NCBI GenBank assembly: GCA_964017125.1
Contig: OZ024907.1
Span: forward strand, 21,274,052 to 21,338,051
DNA length: 64,000 nucleotides
Direction of reading: 5' to 3'
Source of the DNA: Flabesymbios commensalis
Taxonomy: Eukaryota > Annelida > Polychaeta > Terebellida > Flabelligeridae
In this document: positions 45,701 through 51,841 of the stretch, in pieces
Layout: each line of letters starts with the position of its first letter
Position numbering within the stretch: the stretch's first letter is position 1
Notes under the pieces: model-generated
What the model saw: the letters and a program-made list of their open reading frames with translations, nothing else
Told to the model about the DNA's origin: nothing
Database searches by the model: none
Translations under genes and position numbers: made by a program

Positions 45701-46654
45701 CGTAACAGCAAACAGAAGACACCTGTGGTTAAAAAAGAGTGTAACCCTCAGTGGAACCACACGTTTGTGTTTGAGGAGGTGGCGTGGGACGAACTACGTA
45801 TAAGGTGCCTGGAGCTCACAGTGTGGGACCACGATAGGTTCACAAGCAACGACTTCCTGGGAGGAGTGCGCCTAAATCTGGGAACAGGTAGCTATCATTG
45901 ACCCTTACAACGCTGAATTTTTTTTTTAAACCATGGTGACTAAAAGTTTTTCAAATTTAAATCAGCATATATGTCTTAGTTATAAATGTTTTAATTCTTT
46001 CAGTGCGGGGACCGTCTTTACACGTCAGAATCTGACGTCTACAGACGTCAGATTCTGACGTATGAAGACGACCCACGCACTGAAAGGGTTAATTGCGCTA
46101 CAATTACGACTGTATTTTTTTAATGTTCAATCTGCCACACTGAAAGCCCATGTTTATATGACTTGGGTGATTTAGCTACCCAGTAAACACAAAACATTTG
46201 TATAGCATTTATACAATTTTGGGCCAACTCCGAAGACGTTGGGCCGACGTTGTATAAATGTTATACAAAATTGTTGACTGGGTACATATTTCGACGTGAC
46301 ATAACTAACGTTGTGGAAGTCATTTGTTTTATTGCGTTGGATAAGCGTGATATATATTTTCTTAATAATTTTTTTCTACGCTGTCGAAATTCCTTGCGAT
46401 TTGTTTGAATCCCGTATAATTAATGTAACAGTTCTGTGTATATATAGATTAACCTATATGTCATAACTCTCAAATCATTAACGATTTTGACCAGTCTATG
46501 TTTGGTATTTTTAGGTAAAAATCAGGGTCGAGAAGTTGATTGGATGGACGCTAAAGGAGAAGAGGTGTCGTTATGGCAAGGAATGCTAGATAGACCTAAC
46601 TACTGGATAGATGGTACATTAATGCTCAGGCCAAACATGGATAAACGTAAATAA
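17972..46654 (+). CDS. SYTL/btsz: Synaptotagmin-like protein (SYTL/bitesize family), 14 exons, 5' end not found
   Basis: Join of 17972-18757, 20434-23631, 26051-26337, 27059-27202, 29464-29583, 32108-32179, 35074-35258, 39465-39567, 40298-40459, 41087-41107, 42517-42543, 44102-44289, 45679-45887 and 46515-46654. All junctions are GT/AG and phases match throughout, giving about 1,880 residues. Residues 1-1540 are Ser/Asp/Glu-rich and look disordered. C2A spans about 1555-1686, a short linker follows, and C2B spans about 1710-1834 with the C-terminal SYTL block ([19 protein letters not shown]). In the family, C2 domains bind membrane phospholipids. Vertebrate Slps tether Rab27 vesicles through an N-terminal SHD/zinc finger; Drosophila Bitesize organises apical actin through Moesin. 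No SHD is visible here: it is upstream, in an unseen exon, or absent. The tandem C2 domains with SYTL-specific spacing make the family firm; the exact paralogue is inferred. Confidence 0.93.
18773..19113. repeat. 14-bp minisatellite, about 24 units
   Basis: Unit TAATCAGTCTGATG with variants (CAGCCTGGTG at the left end, CAGGCTGTTG and CAGGCTGATG in the middle, uniform CAGTCTGATG at the right). It starts about 15 bp after the donor of SYTL exon a and fills the first 350 bp of the intron. Confidence 0.93.
20434..23631 (+). CDS. SYTL/btsz: SYTL exon b, giant 3.2-kb disordered-region exon
   Basis: Acceptor CTACCTACTTCAG at 20421-20433, donor CAAG/GTAATT at 23632; phase 1 on both sides, so it joins exon a through a Gly/Asp-type split codon (reading KSDDQ). 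It encodes about 1,066 residues without a stop, a length that cannot be chance in this AT-rich background. Composition is Ser, Asp, Glu and Pro rich, with acidic runs, poly-Ser patches and many SP/TP sites typical of phosphorylated scaffolds. No globular domain is recognisable. Bitesize proteins of protostomes have a similarly long central region, which includes Moesin- and actin-binding parts in Drosophila; I cannot point to those motifs here. Confidence 0.92.
23632..26050. other. SYTL intron b-c, nothing beyond a short tandem repeat
   Basis: AT-rich sequence with no exon-like frame on either strand and, unusually for this gene, no palindrome or TTAA MITE that I can recognise. Only the 22-bp tandem repeat at 25745 stands out. 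Confidence 0.6.
25745..25808. repeat. Tandem repeat, 3 units of 22 bp
   Basis: Unit AAATTCGTTTTCCTATGTCT repeated three times in the intron before SYTL exon c. It is pyrimidine rich. Confidence 0.88.
26051..26337 (+). CDS. SYTL/btsz: SYTL exon c
   Basis: Acceptor TTACCAG ending 26050, donor CCAAG/GTATTA at 26338; phase 1 in, phase 0 out. It encodes 96 residues continuing the low-complexity Ser/Asp/Ala-rich region ([12 protein letters not shown] onward, ending AERNDAK). The open frame running a little past the donor on the genomic sequence is intron read-through. Confidence 0.82.
27059..27202 (+). CDS. SYTL/btsz: SYTL exon d
   Basis: Acceptor TTGTTTAG ending 27058, donor TTCTCA/GTAAGT at 27203; phase 0 on both sides, 48 residues. 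It encodes an acidic stretch ([19 protein letters not shown]) followed by Ser-rich sequence. Its 144-nt symmetric length means it could be skipped without a frameshift. Confidence 0.82.
28115..28218. repeat. Fold-back palindrome
   Basis: AGTAATGTTGTAATGCTGGC, centre CGTCTGCGACG, GCCCAGCATTACAACAACAC, then GAACATATCGTGCATGCTGG. It lies in the intron after SYTL exon d. A second, more diverged copy follows at 28290-28376. Confidence 0.85.
28840..28945. repeat. Fold-back palindrome
   Basis: CAGCAAACTCGAGGCG at the left, TGTTTTTAATGTTGGACC-type arms around CGTCTTCGACG, and GAACGTCTCGTGTTTGC at the right. Confidence 0.85.
29464..29583 (+). CDS. SYTL/btsz: SYTL exon e
   Basis: Acceptor GTATTTTTAG ending 29463, donor CCACG/GTGAGA at 29584; phase 0 on both sides, 40 residues. 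It begins with four Glu codons and contains [14 protein letters not shown], a Tyr/Asp-rich patch. It is absent from a naive ORF search because it is short. The clean frame, splice sites and matching phase with neighbours support it. Confidence 0.75.
29708..29950. mobile_element. TTAA-flanked MITE, hairpin core type 3
   Basis: TTAACCTTTGTACTGCTG at the left, CAGCAGTACAAAAGTTAA at the right. The core hairpin CGTCATTTGAAGCTGGAATT / AATTCCCAGCTTCAAATGAC sits at 29744-29800. A short (TA)n run lies near the right end. It is in the intron after SYTL exon e. Confidence 0.75.
31572..31676. repeat. Fold-back palindrome, diverged
   Basis: AATCCAATGTCGGTTTAACA ... CACGACGTTGGC ... CACATTAAACCAACCTTG. 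Mismatches are scattered through both arms. A second degraded piece lies at 31735-31795. Confidence 0.65.
32108..32179 (+). CDS. SYTL/btsz: SYTL exon f, 72 nt
   Basis: Acceptor TTCTGATCAG ending 32107, donor ATGACG/GTAAGC at 32180; phase 0 on both sides, 24 residues ([20 protein letters not shown] then SDMT). It is small, symmetric and therefore a candidate cassette exon. A related hairpin element begins 46 bp after its donor. Confidence 0.72.
32226..32289. repeat. Hairpin with TATCTGCCACT arms, copy 1
   Basis: CTTGGATATGAAAGGGTGTA and TCTGCCACTT mirror AAGTGGCAGATACACCCT and CATATCCAAG. It starts 46 bp past the donor of SYTL exon f. Confidence 0.85.
32628..32745 (+). repeat. Dispersed repeat shared with 60849-60945
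   Basis: ATGAATGATGTAAAAATGATGA, GGTTGGAATGATAGAGC, GTGGTGGGTTATTTAGAG and CTCAC..GCACAC align with ATGAATGATGTACAGATGATGA, GGTGGGGGTGATAGGGC, ATGGTGAGTTATTGAGAG and TCGCTCGCC. An 18-bp unit (GAATGATAGAGCGTGGTG) is duplicated in tandem at 32662-32697. Confidence 0.7.
33491..33721. mobile_element. TTAA-flanked MITE, hairpin core type 3
   Basis: TTAACCTCTTCACTACC at the left and GGAAGTCAAAGGGTTAA at the right. The core TCGTCATTTGAAGCTGGAA / TTCCAGCTTCAAATGACGA at 33601-33656 is near-perfect. A second small inverted repeat, GACGGAAATTTCCGTC, lies just inside the left end. Confidence 0.75.
34557..34802. mobile_element. TTAA-flanked MITE, hairpin core type 3, abutting a second MITE
   Basis: Starts TTAAATTTTGTGATGTTGAATTG, which matches the 29708 copy, and ends CAGCAGCACAAGGGTTAA. 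The core hairpin is at 34595-34642. Its final TTAA is also the first TTAA of the next element. Confidence 0.7.
34799..35046. mobile_element. TTAA-flanked MITE, GTCAGAATCTGAC palindrome type
   Basis: TTAATCCTTACAGCGCGGGG at the left, ACAGCGCTCCAAGGGTTAA at the right. A strong palindrome next to the left end reads GTCGTCAGAATC ... GATTCTGACGAATC. The right end lies 27 bp before SYTL exon g, so the exon's acceptor tract is squeezed between the element and the exon. Confidence 0.75.
35074..35258 (+). CDS. SYTL/btsz: SYTL exon g, start of C2A
   Basis: Acceptor TGTGTTTTTACAG ending 35073, donor GATCC/GTAAGT at 35259; phase 0 in, phase 2 out. It encodes [16 protein letters not shown], the segment SYTL proteins carry just before C2A, then [20 protein letters not shown], the first strands of C2A, and loop 1 ([14 protein letters not shown]). 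Two loop-1 Asp residues are kept. A TTAA-flanked MITE ends only 27 bp upstream of the exon. Confidence 0.92.
36258..36358. repeat. Fold-back palindrome
   Basis: AAGCCAATGTTGGTTTAATG, centre GTTTGCGACGC, TCCAACATTAAACCAACATT, ending CGCCTCGTGTTTGCTCC. A second copy lies 150 bp on at 36511-36595, ending TCCTGTTTGCTGGGTA. Confidence 0.85.
37315..37400. repeat. Fold-back palindrome, diverged
   Basis: GAGCCAATGTTGG ... CCTCGTCGGCGTTG ... ACTAACATTGGTCCAACATTG. Only the arm interiors and centre are recognisable. Confidence 0.6.
38752..38807. repeat. Hairpin with 26-bp arms
   Basis: ATGGAATAACAAAGAAAGGC and TCCACA mirror TGTGGAACCTTTC and TATGTTATTCCAT around TGCC, with two mismatched pairs. The compact, microRNA-precursor-like shape is noted, but there is no other sign of one. 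Confidence 0.8.
39465..39567 (+). CDS. SYTL/btsz: SYTL exon h, C2A middle
   Basis: Acceptor TGGATTTTCAG ending 39464, donor ATCAGG/GTGGGT at 39568; phase 2 in, phase 0 out. It encodes [20 protein letters not shown] and [14 protein letters not shown], the canonical C2 strands with the basic patch that binds acidic lipids ([11 protein letters not shown]). This block is diagnostic for the SYT/SYTL superfamily. Confidence 0.95.
39625..39680. repeat. Hairpin with TATCTGCCACT arms, copy 2
   Basis: CCTATAGGGTCGTATCTGCC and GTGGCAGATAAAATC pair around CTGATGC. Same motif as 32226-32289, partly degraded. It begins about 60 bp past the donor of SYTL exon h. Confidence 0.65.
40298..40459 (+). CDS. SYTL/btsz: SYTL exon i, C2A end
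   Basis: Acceptor GTTATTTCAG ending 40297, donor GACAGG/GTACGT at 40460; phase 0 on both sides, 54 residues. It contains loop 3 of C2A as [15 protein letters not shown]. The usual D-x-D reads H-x-D, and the later Asp is Thr, so Ca2+ coordination is probably lost or weak, as in several vertebrate Slp C2A domains. It ends with RWYRLMDR, the closing strand of C2A. Confidence 0.95.
40511..40612. repeat. Hairpin with TATTTGCTACT arms, copy 3
   Basis: CGTCCCTTAGCAGCCG (left) mirrors CGGCTAAGGGTCG at 40561. The adjoining GATATTTGCTACT mirrors AGTGGCAAATAC. Related to the copies after exons f and h; it begins about 50 bp past the donor of exon i. Confidence 0.6.
40876..40984. repeat. Fold-back palindrome, best-preserved copy
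   Basis: CCCAGCAAACGCAACACG, AATGATGTTTTAATGTTGGG, centre CGTCGCAGACG, mirrored to CGTGTTTGCTGGG. Arms of 54 bp pair with only a few mismatches. It ends about 100 bp before the 21-nt SYTL microexon. Confidence 0.92.
41087..41107 (+). CDS. SYTL/btsz: SYTL exon j, 21-nt microexon in the C2A-C2B linker
   Basis: A strong acceptor (TTCTTTTCATTTTTTTAACC then TGCCAG, ending 41086) and a donor GACGAG/GTAATA at 41108 bracket 21 nt in phase 0, encoding SMANIDE. It lies exactly where SYTL proteins have a variable acidic linker. It is too short for any ORF search; support rests on splice sites, phase and position. Confidence 0.55.
41309..41455. repeat. Tandem duplication, about 63-81 bp units
   Basis: ATCACTCACAAATCATAACA ... 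CGCCCTATTTTAGCTGAGAC ... CCACCAAAA is followed by ATCACTCACAAATCCTAACA ... CGCCCTAGTTTGGTTGAGAC ... CTACCAAAA. The second unit has a 19-bp insertion. Confidence 0.85.
41560..41803. mobile_element. TTAA-type MITE, hairpin core type 1
   Basis: TTAACCCTTTGTCCTCCAAG at the left, CTTGGCGGTGAAAGGATTAT at the right (right TTAA mutated). The core hairpin CCCACTTGAAGTTGTG / CACAACTTCAAGTGG at 41602-41650 is clean. It lies between the two SYTL microexons. Confidence 0.7.
42517..42543 (+). CDS. SYTL/btsz: SYTL exon k, 27-nt microexon in the C2A-C2B linker
   Basis: Acceptor GGTGACATGTAG ending 42516 (weak pyrimidine tract), donor GATATG/GTAATT at 42544; 27 nt in phase 0 encoding PVPPEDDDM, an acidic linker that leads into the [14 protein letters not shown] start of C2B. 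Like exon j it is symmetric, so inclusion or skipping would keep the frame. Confidence 0.5.
42593..42700. repeat. Fold-back palindrome
   Basis: CCCAGCAAGCACAAGGCG ... GGCCAGCGTCGTAGACG ... ACATCAAACAAGCATAAGGC ... CACATGTTTATGGG. It begins 50 bp after the donor of the 27-nt microexon. Confidence 0.75.
42963..43076. repeat. Fold-back palindrome with TA at both ends
   Basis: TACCCAACAAACACGATACA ... GTGTCGCAGAC ... TGTATCGTGTGTGTTGGGTA. Symmetric ends begin and finish with TA, as also in the 46178 copy, which suggests a TA target site. Confidence 0.88.
43413..43656. mobile_element. TTAA-flanked MITE, GTCAGAATCTGAC palindrome type
   Basis: TTAACCCTTACAGCGCGGGG at the left and GAGCTTTAAGGGTTAA at the right. 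It includes a long palindrome at about 43423-43502 built from GGGACCGACTTTAGTCGTCA and its complement. It lies in the intron before SYTL exon l. Confidence 0.78.
44102..44289 (+). CDS. SYTL/btsz: SYTL exon l, C2B start
   Basis: Acceptor CATGTTCACAG ending 44101, donor AAAGG/GTAAGA at 44290; phase 0 in, phase 2 out. It encodes [15 protein letters not shown] and [20 protein letters not shown] followed by SSDPFCKG: the first C2B strands and loop 1. One loop-1 Asp position is replaced (AVRANG where a Ca-binding C2 often has an acidic residue); the SSDPF Asp is kept. Confidence 0.95.
44290..45678. other. SYTL intron l-m, diverged repeat sequence
   Basis: After the hairpin at 44361, the stretch 44680-45420 contains loosely repeated blocks in which GGCGCAAAAACT-like, AAAATGG-like and ACTG-GGTNATTTT-like motifs recur about every 250 bp. 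This looks like an old tandem array rather than coding sequence. A minus-strand frame at 44824-44516 matches nothing known. Confidence 0.45.
44361..44415. repeat. Palindrome with 27-bp arms and no loop
   Basis: CTATCAGGGTCATTTGATAC and CGAGGCT mirror AGCCTCGGTATCAAATAACC and CTGATAG, with about one mismatch. It starts 71 bp after the donor of SYTL exon l. Confidence 0.88.
45679..45887 (+). CDS. SYTL/btsz: SYTL exon m, C2B middle
   Basis: Acceptor TTTTTATCCACAG ending 45678, donor ACAG/GTAGCT at 45888; phase 2 in, phase 1 out. It encodes [33 protein letters not shown] and loop 3 as [16 protein letters not shown], with the D-x-D and the later Asp all present, unlike C2A. A TTAA-type MITE begins 10 bp past the donor. 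Confidence 0.95.
45898..46092. mobile_element. TTAA-type MITE beside a splice donor
   Basis: Begins TTGACCCTTACAACGCTGAA (one base off TTAA) and ends GCACTGAAAGGGTTAA. The hairpin at 46003-46080 is GTGCGGGGACCGTCTTTACA and its near-complement. It begins 10 bp after the donor of SYTL exon m. Confidence 0.72.
46178..46284. repeat. Fold-back palindrome, ACATTTGTATA subfamily
   Basis: TACCCAGTAAACACAAAACA ... GGGCCAACTCCGAAGACG ... GTATAAATGTTATACAAAA ... GACTGGGTA. Same variant arms as 11919-12025. It lies 86 bp after a TTAA-type MITE in the last SYTL intron. Confidence 0.88.
46515..46654 (+). CDS. SYTL/btsz: SYTL exon n, last coding exon with stop
   Basis: Acceptor GGTATTTTTAG ending 46514; phase 1 in, TAA stop at 46652-46654. 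It encodes [19 protein letters not shown] then [10 protein letters not shown], the conserved C-terminal helix and strand of SYTL C2B domains. The 3' UTR end was not determined; an AATAAA at 47709-47714 is one candidate poly(A) signal. Confidence 0.93.
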
Positions 46655-46936
46655 AGGTAAACAACATAAAGGTGTGGTGGTACTGGTATATAAATATACA
46701 TGCCACCACAATCAACACATGAACTGCTATGCCGTGTGTAGTATGCGCAAATGCTGAAGACTACTGGCATAACCACAACATCGGTGCTACAAAATCAACT
46801 GGGAGAGCTGTTTAAACCATTGAGAAAATCGGTGCTCTTGAAATGGAGGTATATTGTCCACTTGAGTAAGTGAAATATATATATATATATATAAAGATCT
46901 ACACCGCTCTATCTGTTTATAGACTACGAGACGGAC

Positions 46937-46997
46937 ACATCCCACTGGGCATACGACGTTGTTCAACGCTGCAACAACGTCGTTTGCCCAGTGGGAT
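46937..46997. repeat. Short palindrome, CCCACTGGGCA type
   Basis: CCCACTGGGCATACGACGTT and AACGTCGTTTGCCCAGTGGG flank GTTCAACGCTGCAAC. The ends and arms differ from the 105-bp family, so this is a separate small palindrome family. It lies 280 bp after the SYTL stop codon, so it may be transcribed in the 3' UTR. Confidence 0.8.
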
Positions 46998-48381
46998 TAT
47001 CTTCACATGTGCGGCTGTCGTGTTGAGCCATGTAAGATCTGATAACCTAACAGACACTGACTAGCCTACACAGGATCGCGAGGACGCGCGTATGTGGCAT
47101 GGTGAATGGCATAAAACAGGATAACTTTCAATAGTGTACAAAAACGATAATAATTGCTGACATGAAGCAGACAAGACAGTTTATAAAAAAAAAGTAAACA
47201 CGAGTAAAACATATGTCATGTACCTGCTCTTCTTGTTCATTGGGGGTGATACAAAGCGTGCTGCCTAGTCATGCACTACTGAATGGAATATATATGCACT
47301 ACTCCTCGCTCTCCTCTCTGGTGCTACCAATAATACAAGTGGTTGTTAGAAGTATAATTATGAGGCCCAGGAAGTATTCTATACAATATTTGATGAATAA
47401 TGTTATAATTGATTTCTGGTGAAGCTAGCGTTGTACAATGTCAAGTTGCTAGACTGCCCATTTGCTTGTATCTCCACAGAAACGGGACCAAGCTATTCCT
47501 TGCATAAAAATGACATCGACCCAAAGTTATTAAAACATAAAACAACATTGGGCAATGACTCGTGTCTGCAGGGTTATGACCACTGCTGATTTCATTATGG
47601 TGGTGATGTGCAGAAGACGGGATTATAATACGACGGAGTCATTGGGTTGACCAGCGAGCCATCGTCTTGTCTGTTAAACATGCAGATTATCATTAGGCAC
47701 GAGGGTGAAATAAATGATCGTGATGTGAGCTCATAACGTGATTATAACATACTGCAGATTGTGCCAAAAGGACAGTGACTTGGCCATGACAAACTAACTG
47801 ACTGTACGGCACACGTGATAATTCATCTCCAGTATGTAATACTGCGATAAATATAAAACTACTACTTTACTAACAGAAAGTTATATTAATTGGAGAGGAA
47901 TTGGTTCAGTAACTTTTCGTAATAATCCATGATAAAGTTTCACGATCATGACCAATCATGTAATTATAGAGGCTGTAGGACTAGATTGTCGTACCTACAC
48001 GACATTTCATCAGATGACTGTAGGCTACGGCTGTCCAATCCTACTTCTTAGCTCAGAAAACACAATACGTTGAACCATATGAATCAATGTTGGTCCAGTG
48101 TCGTAGACGGTGAGCAAACATTGAAACAGCTTCGGTTTAGCGCCATGTGATAGTTGGGAGAATTTTGTAAATAATCACTCTGTACACACACATTTGTATT
48201 TTTCCATGTACAGTCTCATACGGATGGAGTACATAATCTCGTAAGTTGCACTTTAAATTGCCTTAAACTGCAAATAACTGGTTACCAAATTCTCTGTACT
48301 ATATACACAGATGTATATAATAACTGTTTCTGTTACCTGGATTTGGAACTTTGTGCTGGGATTTCCCACGCGGGAGATCAG

Positions 48382-48527
48382 CTCCGTTTCACTAACAAAC
48401 TTTCATCCTAACTTTCAGTCGATCACTATTAAAAAATTAAGATTATCTTAAAATGATATTAACTTTTTGATGATAAATCACCTAATCTAGGTCAAAGTTA
48501 AGATAAGATTTTTTTAGTGAAACGAGC
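48382..48527. repeat. Inverted repeat with GTTTCACTAA ends
   Basis: GTTTCACTAACAAACTTTC and ATCCTAACTTT at the left mirror AAAGTTAAGATAAG and TTTTTTTAGTGAAAC at the right, about 30-bp arms around an AT-rich centre. It is followed at once by the relative of the 648-767 palindrome (48535-48600). Confidence 0.65.
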
Positions 48528-48748
48528 CCCTGGACCTTAGGCATCTGATTGGTCGCGATGACCCTCTCAACCAATCAAATGCCTACGATTTAGGTCAATC
48601 TCTTCGCGGAGTCCGGCTCTGGTGATTATTTCTCACCTTGTGATATATAAACTCTTGCGGGAATAAATCTGCTTCTATGTTAGACATGTGATAATTGTTG
48701 GGTTTGTCCTTCCATAAAAAGCTAGTATAATCTGCTGTCCAACCTACA

Positions 48749-48854
48749 CAGCGTACAAGGCGAGATCTACCGATGGCGGTTCAATGTTGGTCCACCGTCT
48801 ACGACGCTGGCCCAACATTGAACCGCCATCGTGTCAAAATCTCGTGATTGCTGC
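48749..48854. repeat. Fold-back palindrome
   Basis: GATGGCGGTTCAATGTTGG, centre CGTCTACGACG, CCAACATTGAACCGCCATCG, with outer arms AAGGCGAGATC / AAATCTCGTGATTG. The inner arms pair perfectly. Other copies nearby are 48060-48160 (diverged) and half-copies at 47500-47572 and 50555-50610. Confidence 0.85.
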
Positions 48855-51086
48855 AGTATCAACCTTTTGGTTTAAAGTTGATGCAACGGTTTGGCCCATA
48901 GGGAATTAATATGATCATGTTTGAGGCTGGACAGGTAGCCCTTTCAACAGTTAGGAATATAAAGAAATCGATGCAACCAGGACTGTGCAATATGTGTATG
49001 GTAGAATATACCCGGCTTTATCCCTCATTTTGAAGCAACTCCTGACAAAGCCACCGATTTATTGTTATATTGTTCATGCAGGTTTAAATGACAGATAGTT
49101 CCTTAGATGAGAACTAAGACCTCGCGCAATGAAAAATTGACAGCTAGTTCGTTTCTAGTTCAGTTATGGAAATTGGTAGTCAAAGAAAAAGTTCACAAAA
49201 TGTATGTTATATACATACTGATTTTATCCACAAGAAATGTGCTTTATTCATGTTACAATTACATCATATAAATTTACTGGAATTTGGGAGAAATTGAGAT
49301 GTATTTTTCTTCTATCAGAAACTATGGTCATTTTAAACGTATACATTAATGTAAGTTATGACAATTTTGTGGAATATGATTGTAATAGCAATTCTGTACA
49401 CATAGTTCTATTTTTAACTGCAGATATGATCGGGTGAGAGGGTGTTGTAAAGTCAAAATCTGTAATTCCCAGAGACAATGTATAGCGATTTTAATCATTC
49501 TATCCATTTTGTCATTTTTATAATTATAGTTAATTTGTATATACCCCTGATCTGAGGTGGAGACTTATTTTCCTGCACACTATTTTTTCCTATTTAATAA
49601 ATACGCATGTCCCTAAATTACCAGTGTTATAAAATCGCACGTCCATATTACAAAGTAATCATTTCAGTTTTCCAATATTTTTCATATGTGAATATTGCTG
49701 TTAAATTTGTTTCTATTCATAATAAAATGATTGTTTGCATCAGTGATTATCTTGTATGATGCCAGAAAACAAGCTTTTTCTTTTTATTTGTATGTTCATC
49801 CACCATTTACAAGGGTTCACTTGACTAAAACTAGAATAACCGTTTCTATAAAAGACCATCACTTTTTCACCTTTTTTACAAAAACATAAACATTCTATCA
49901 TTACAATATTATATACAGCATAGTAGATTGATCGTGTTGCGCTAGAACAGGCTTATAAAACCTCTACAAGCAAGGCAACAACTATATCCATTTATATACA
50001 AATGTATAATTTTATAACGTATAGAAGATAGTATCTGTATGTATACATATAATATGTTTCCCGCTCCAAACTAGAGATAAAATAACTATGAAATAAATAC
50101 AAGTAGAATACTTTTAAAAACAAGATAAATGTAATTCTTTTTTATTAAGTTTTTTTCAGGAAGTCTTCATTATAAAAAACTCATATAGTATTAGGCCCCC
50201 TATGTAATATTTTTTTATAGACTTCGCGTCGTCAATAAATATCTGTCTATCTACATCGACAAATACTTACATACATAAATAAAAGTTGCAATTAGCCTAA
50301 AATGCACCGGCTCGCGAAGCCGTCGCGCAGCCAAAAGATGCTATACACTAAGATGGACGGGGTGGCTCCTCGTCTGTCAACACCTGACTAGTGAGTATAG
50401 GCTTATCGACATCAGAACCCTCCGTCAACCTCGCTGCTGAGTTTAGCACAGCAAAAAATAATATCGTTAATATCGATGATAATGTAGATCAAAGATATAT
50501 CTAAAATTAAATAGGCCGTATTAATTTGTTTCACCGGACAGACGAGACGTTGACAGAAGGTTCAATGTACCAACATTGTATCAACATTGGGTCAAAGACG
50601 CGTGGTTTAGTGGTGGCTAGCGAAGATTGCTAACGTTGGATTTGAAAAAATCTGTGTCGATTGAGAGAAATAAACCTCTGTCATTCGATGACACACAGGT
50701 CAGTGGAGATATTATATGCAGTTCATCGCGTGGTGTATCAGGGGCGTAAAAGGAGGGGCGCAGGTGGCTTGGGGCGATTTTTTAGGCATATTTAGGCCAA
50801 TTTAGGGGACTTTTTAAAGAATTTTGCATAAAAACGGGTGGGCGTGCGCCCTCTGCGCCCCTCCCCCCTCTGGATCCGCGCCTGTGTATCACTGTATGAC
50901 AAGGGCAGGCGACATTAGCATCCACCAAGATATTAGCATCCATCAAGATACGTCCTGTAGGCCTACTCTAAATCTTGAAAATAAGTAGAGTAACAATACC
51001 AATCCTATTGGGATACCGTGTAGCCCTACATACGCCAACCCAAGAAACACGAGACGTTCATCCATTGGCCTGATGTTGGGGCATAG

Positions 51087-51261
51087 TCAGTGGCGGATCC
51101 AAAATGTGCAAGAGGAGGGGGCGTAAGCCACATTTTGGCTGTAAAAAGGGGCGTTAGCTTCACTTGATTCAAAAAAATGCATGAAAATGCAATATTTTCA
51201 CCAATAAGGGGGGGGGGGGGTGGCGTACGCCGGGTACGCCCTATGCTGGATCCGCCACTGA
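51087..51261. mobile_element. Short TIR element (CAGTGGCGGATCC ends)
   Basis: Starts CAGTGGCGGATCC and ends GGATCCGCCACTG, about 175 bp, with a G run at 51207-51220. It splits a fold-back palindrome (51053-51086 and 51262-51283). The end sequence resembles hAT-type termini, but an 8-bp duplication is not visible. A lone matching end (GGATCCGCCACTG) follows a C run at 16045-16071. Variants ending GGATCCGCGCCTG occur at 12738-12750 and 50872-50884. Confidence 0.65.
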
Positions 51262-51344
51262 TCGTCTCAGACGCGTTATGACAACCAAAACCAGAGAATT
51301 AAATTAATATGATTGTAAGGATCAACTGCAAACATATCGACGAT

Positions 51345-51346
<2 letters not shown>

Positions 51347-51393
<47 letters not shown>

Positions 51394-51442
51394 GTATATA
51401 TATATGTATATATATATGTATATATATATGTATATATATATG

Positions 51443-51509
<67 letters not shown>

Positions 51510-51569
51510 GTATATATATATGTATATATATATGTATATATATATGTATATATATATATATATATATGA
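51347..51569. repeat. TA-rich microsatellite, 10-bp higher-order unit
   Basis: About 220 bp of alternating TA in which a G interrupts regularly, giving a TGTATATATA unit repeated many times, with pure (TA)n blocks at the ends and middle. It forms the tail of the family B SINE. Long open frames of alternating Ile/Tyr here are artefacts of the repeat. Confidence 0.95.
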
Positions 51570-51841
51570 ATAGTGCTTTACGTCGCTTTCTGCACAATCC
51601 TGGCAATATCGCGACAGAAGGAAGCCCGAAGCCGGGACTATGCCCTGCTCTTATTTCGAATGACTTCAAGGGTGCTTTATAGTGCACAGTACCATAGGCA
51701 CTGTACACTCCATGCCTTTGAACAGTTTGGAGCACTGTATATGGACAACCACGTTGACAAATATCCGTCTCGACCGGCATTCGAACCTGGTACCCCCAGG
51801 TTACAAGCCTCAGTCGATACGAAGGAGCCATCGGGGCCGGC
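51347..51841 (-). mobile_element. tRNA-derived SINE, family B, with a (TA)n-rich tail
   Basis: The minus-strand head contains GATGGCTCCTTCG and the B box AGGTTCGAATGCCGG (about 51776-51792). The body contains TACTGTGCACTATAAAG, AGCAGGGCATAGTCCCGGCT and GTGCAGAAAGCGACGTAAAG. TATCGACGATGG is duplicated at 51335-51346 and 51842-51853. The microsatellite at 51347-51569 lies between the duplications, so it is part of the insertion, at the SINE's 3' tail. Confidence 0.88.

Larger units (their letters stand above)
46655..50300. other. Downstream of SYTL: 3' UTR and intergenic
   Basis: No coding exon recognised. It includes the CCCACTGGGCA palindrome (46937), AATAAA at 47709, fold-back palindromes (48060, 48749) and inverted repeats at 48382-48600. 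48860-50280 is AT-rich with nothing identifiable. Confidence 0.5.

Noticed and set aside
51309-51831. Long open frames of alternating Ile/Tyr on both strands
   Set aside because: They are the TA-rich microsatellite and the SINE body read in frame; no protein-like composition.
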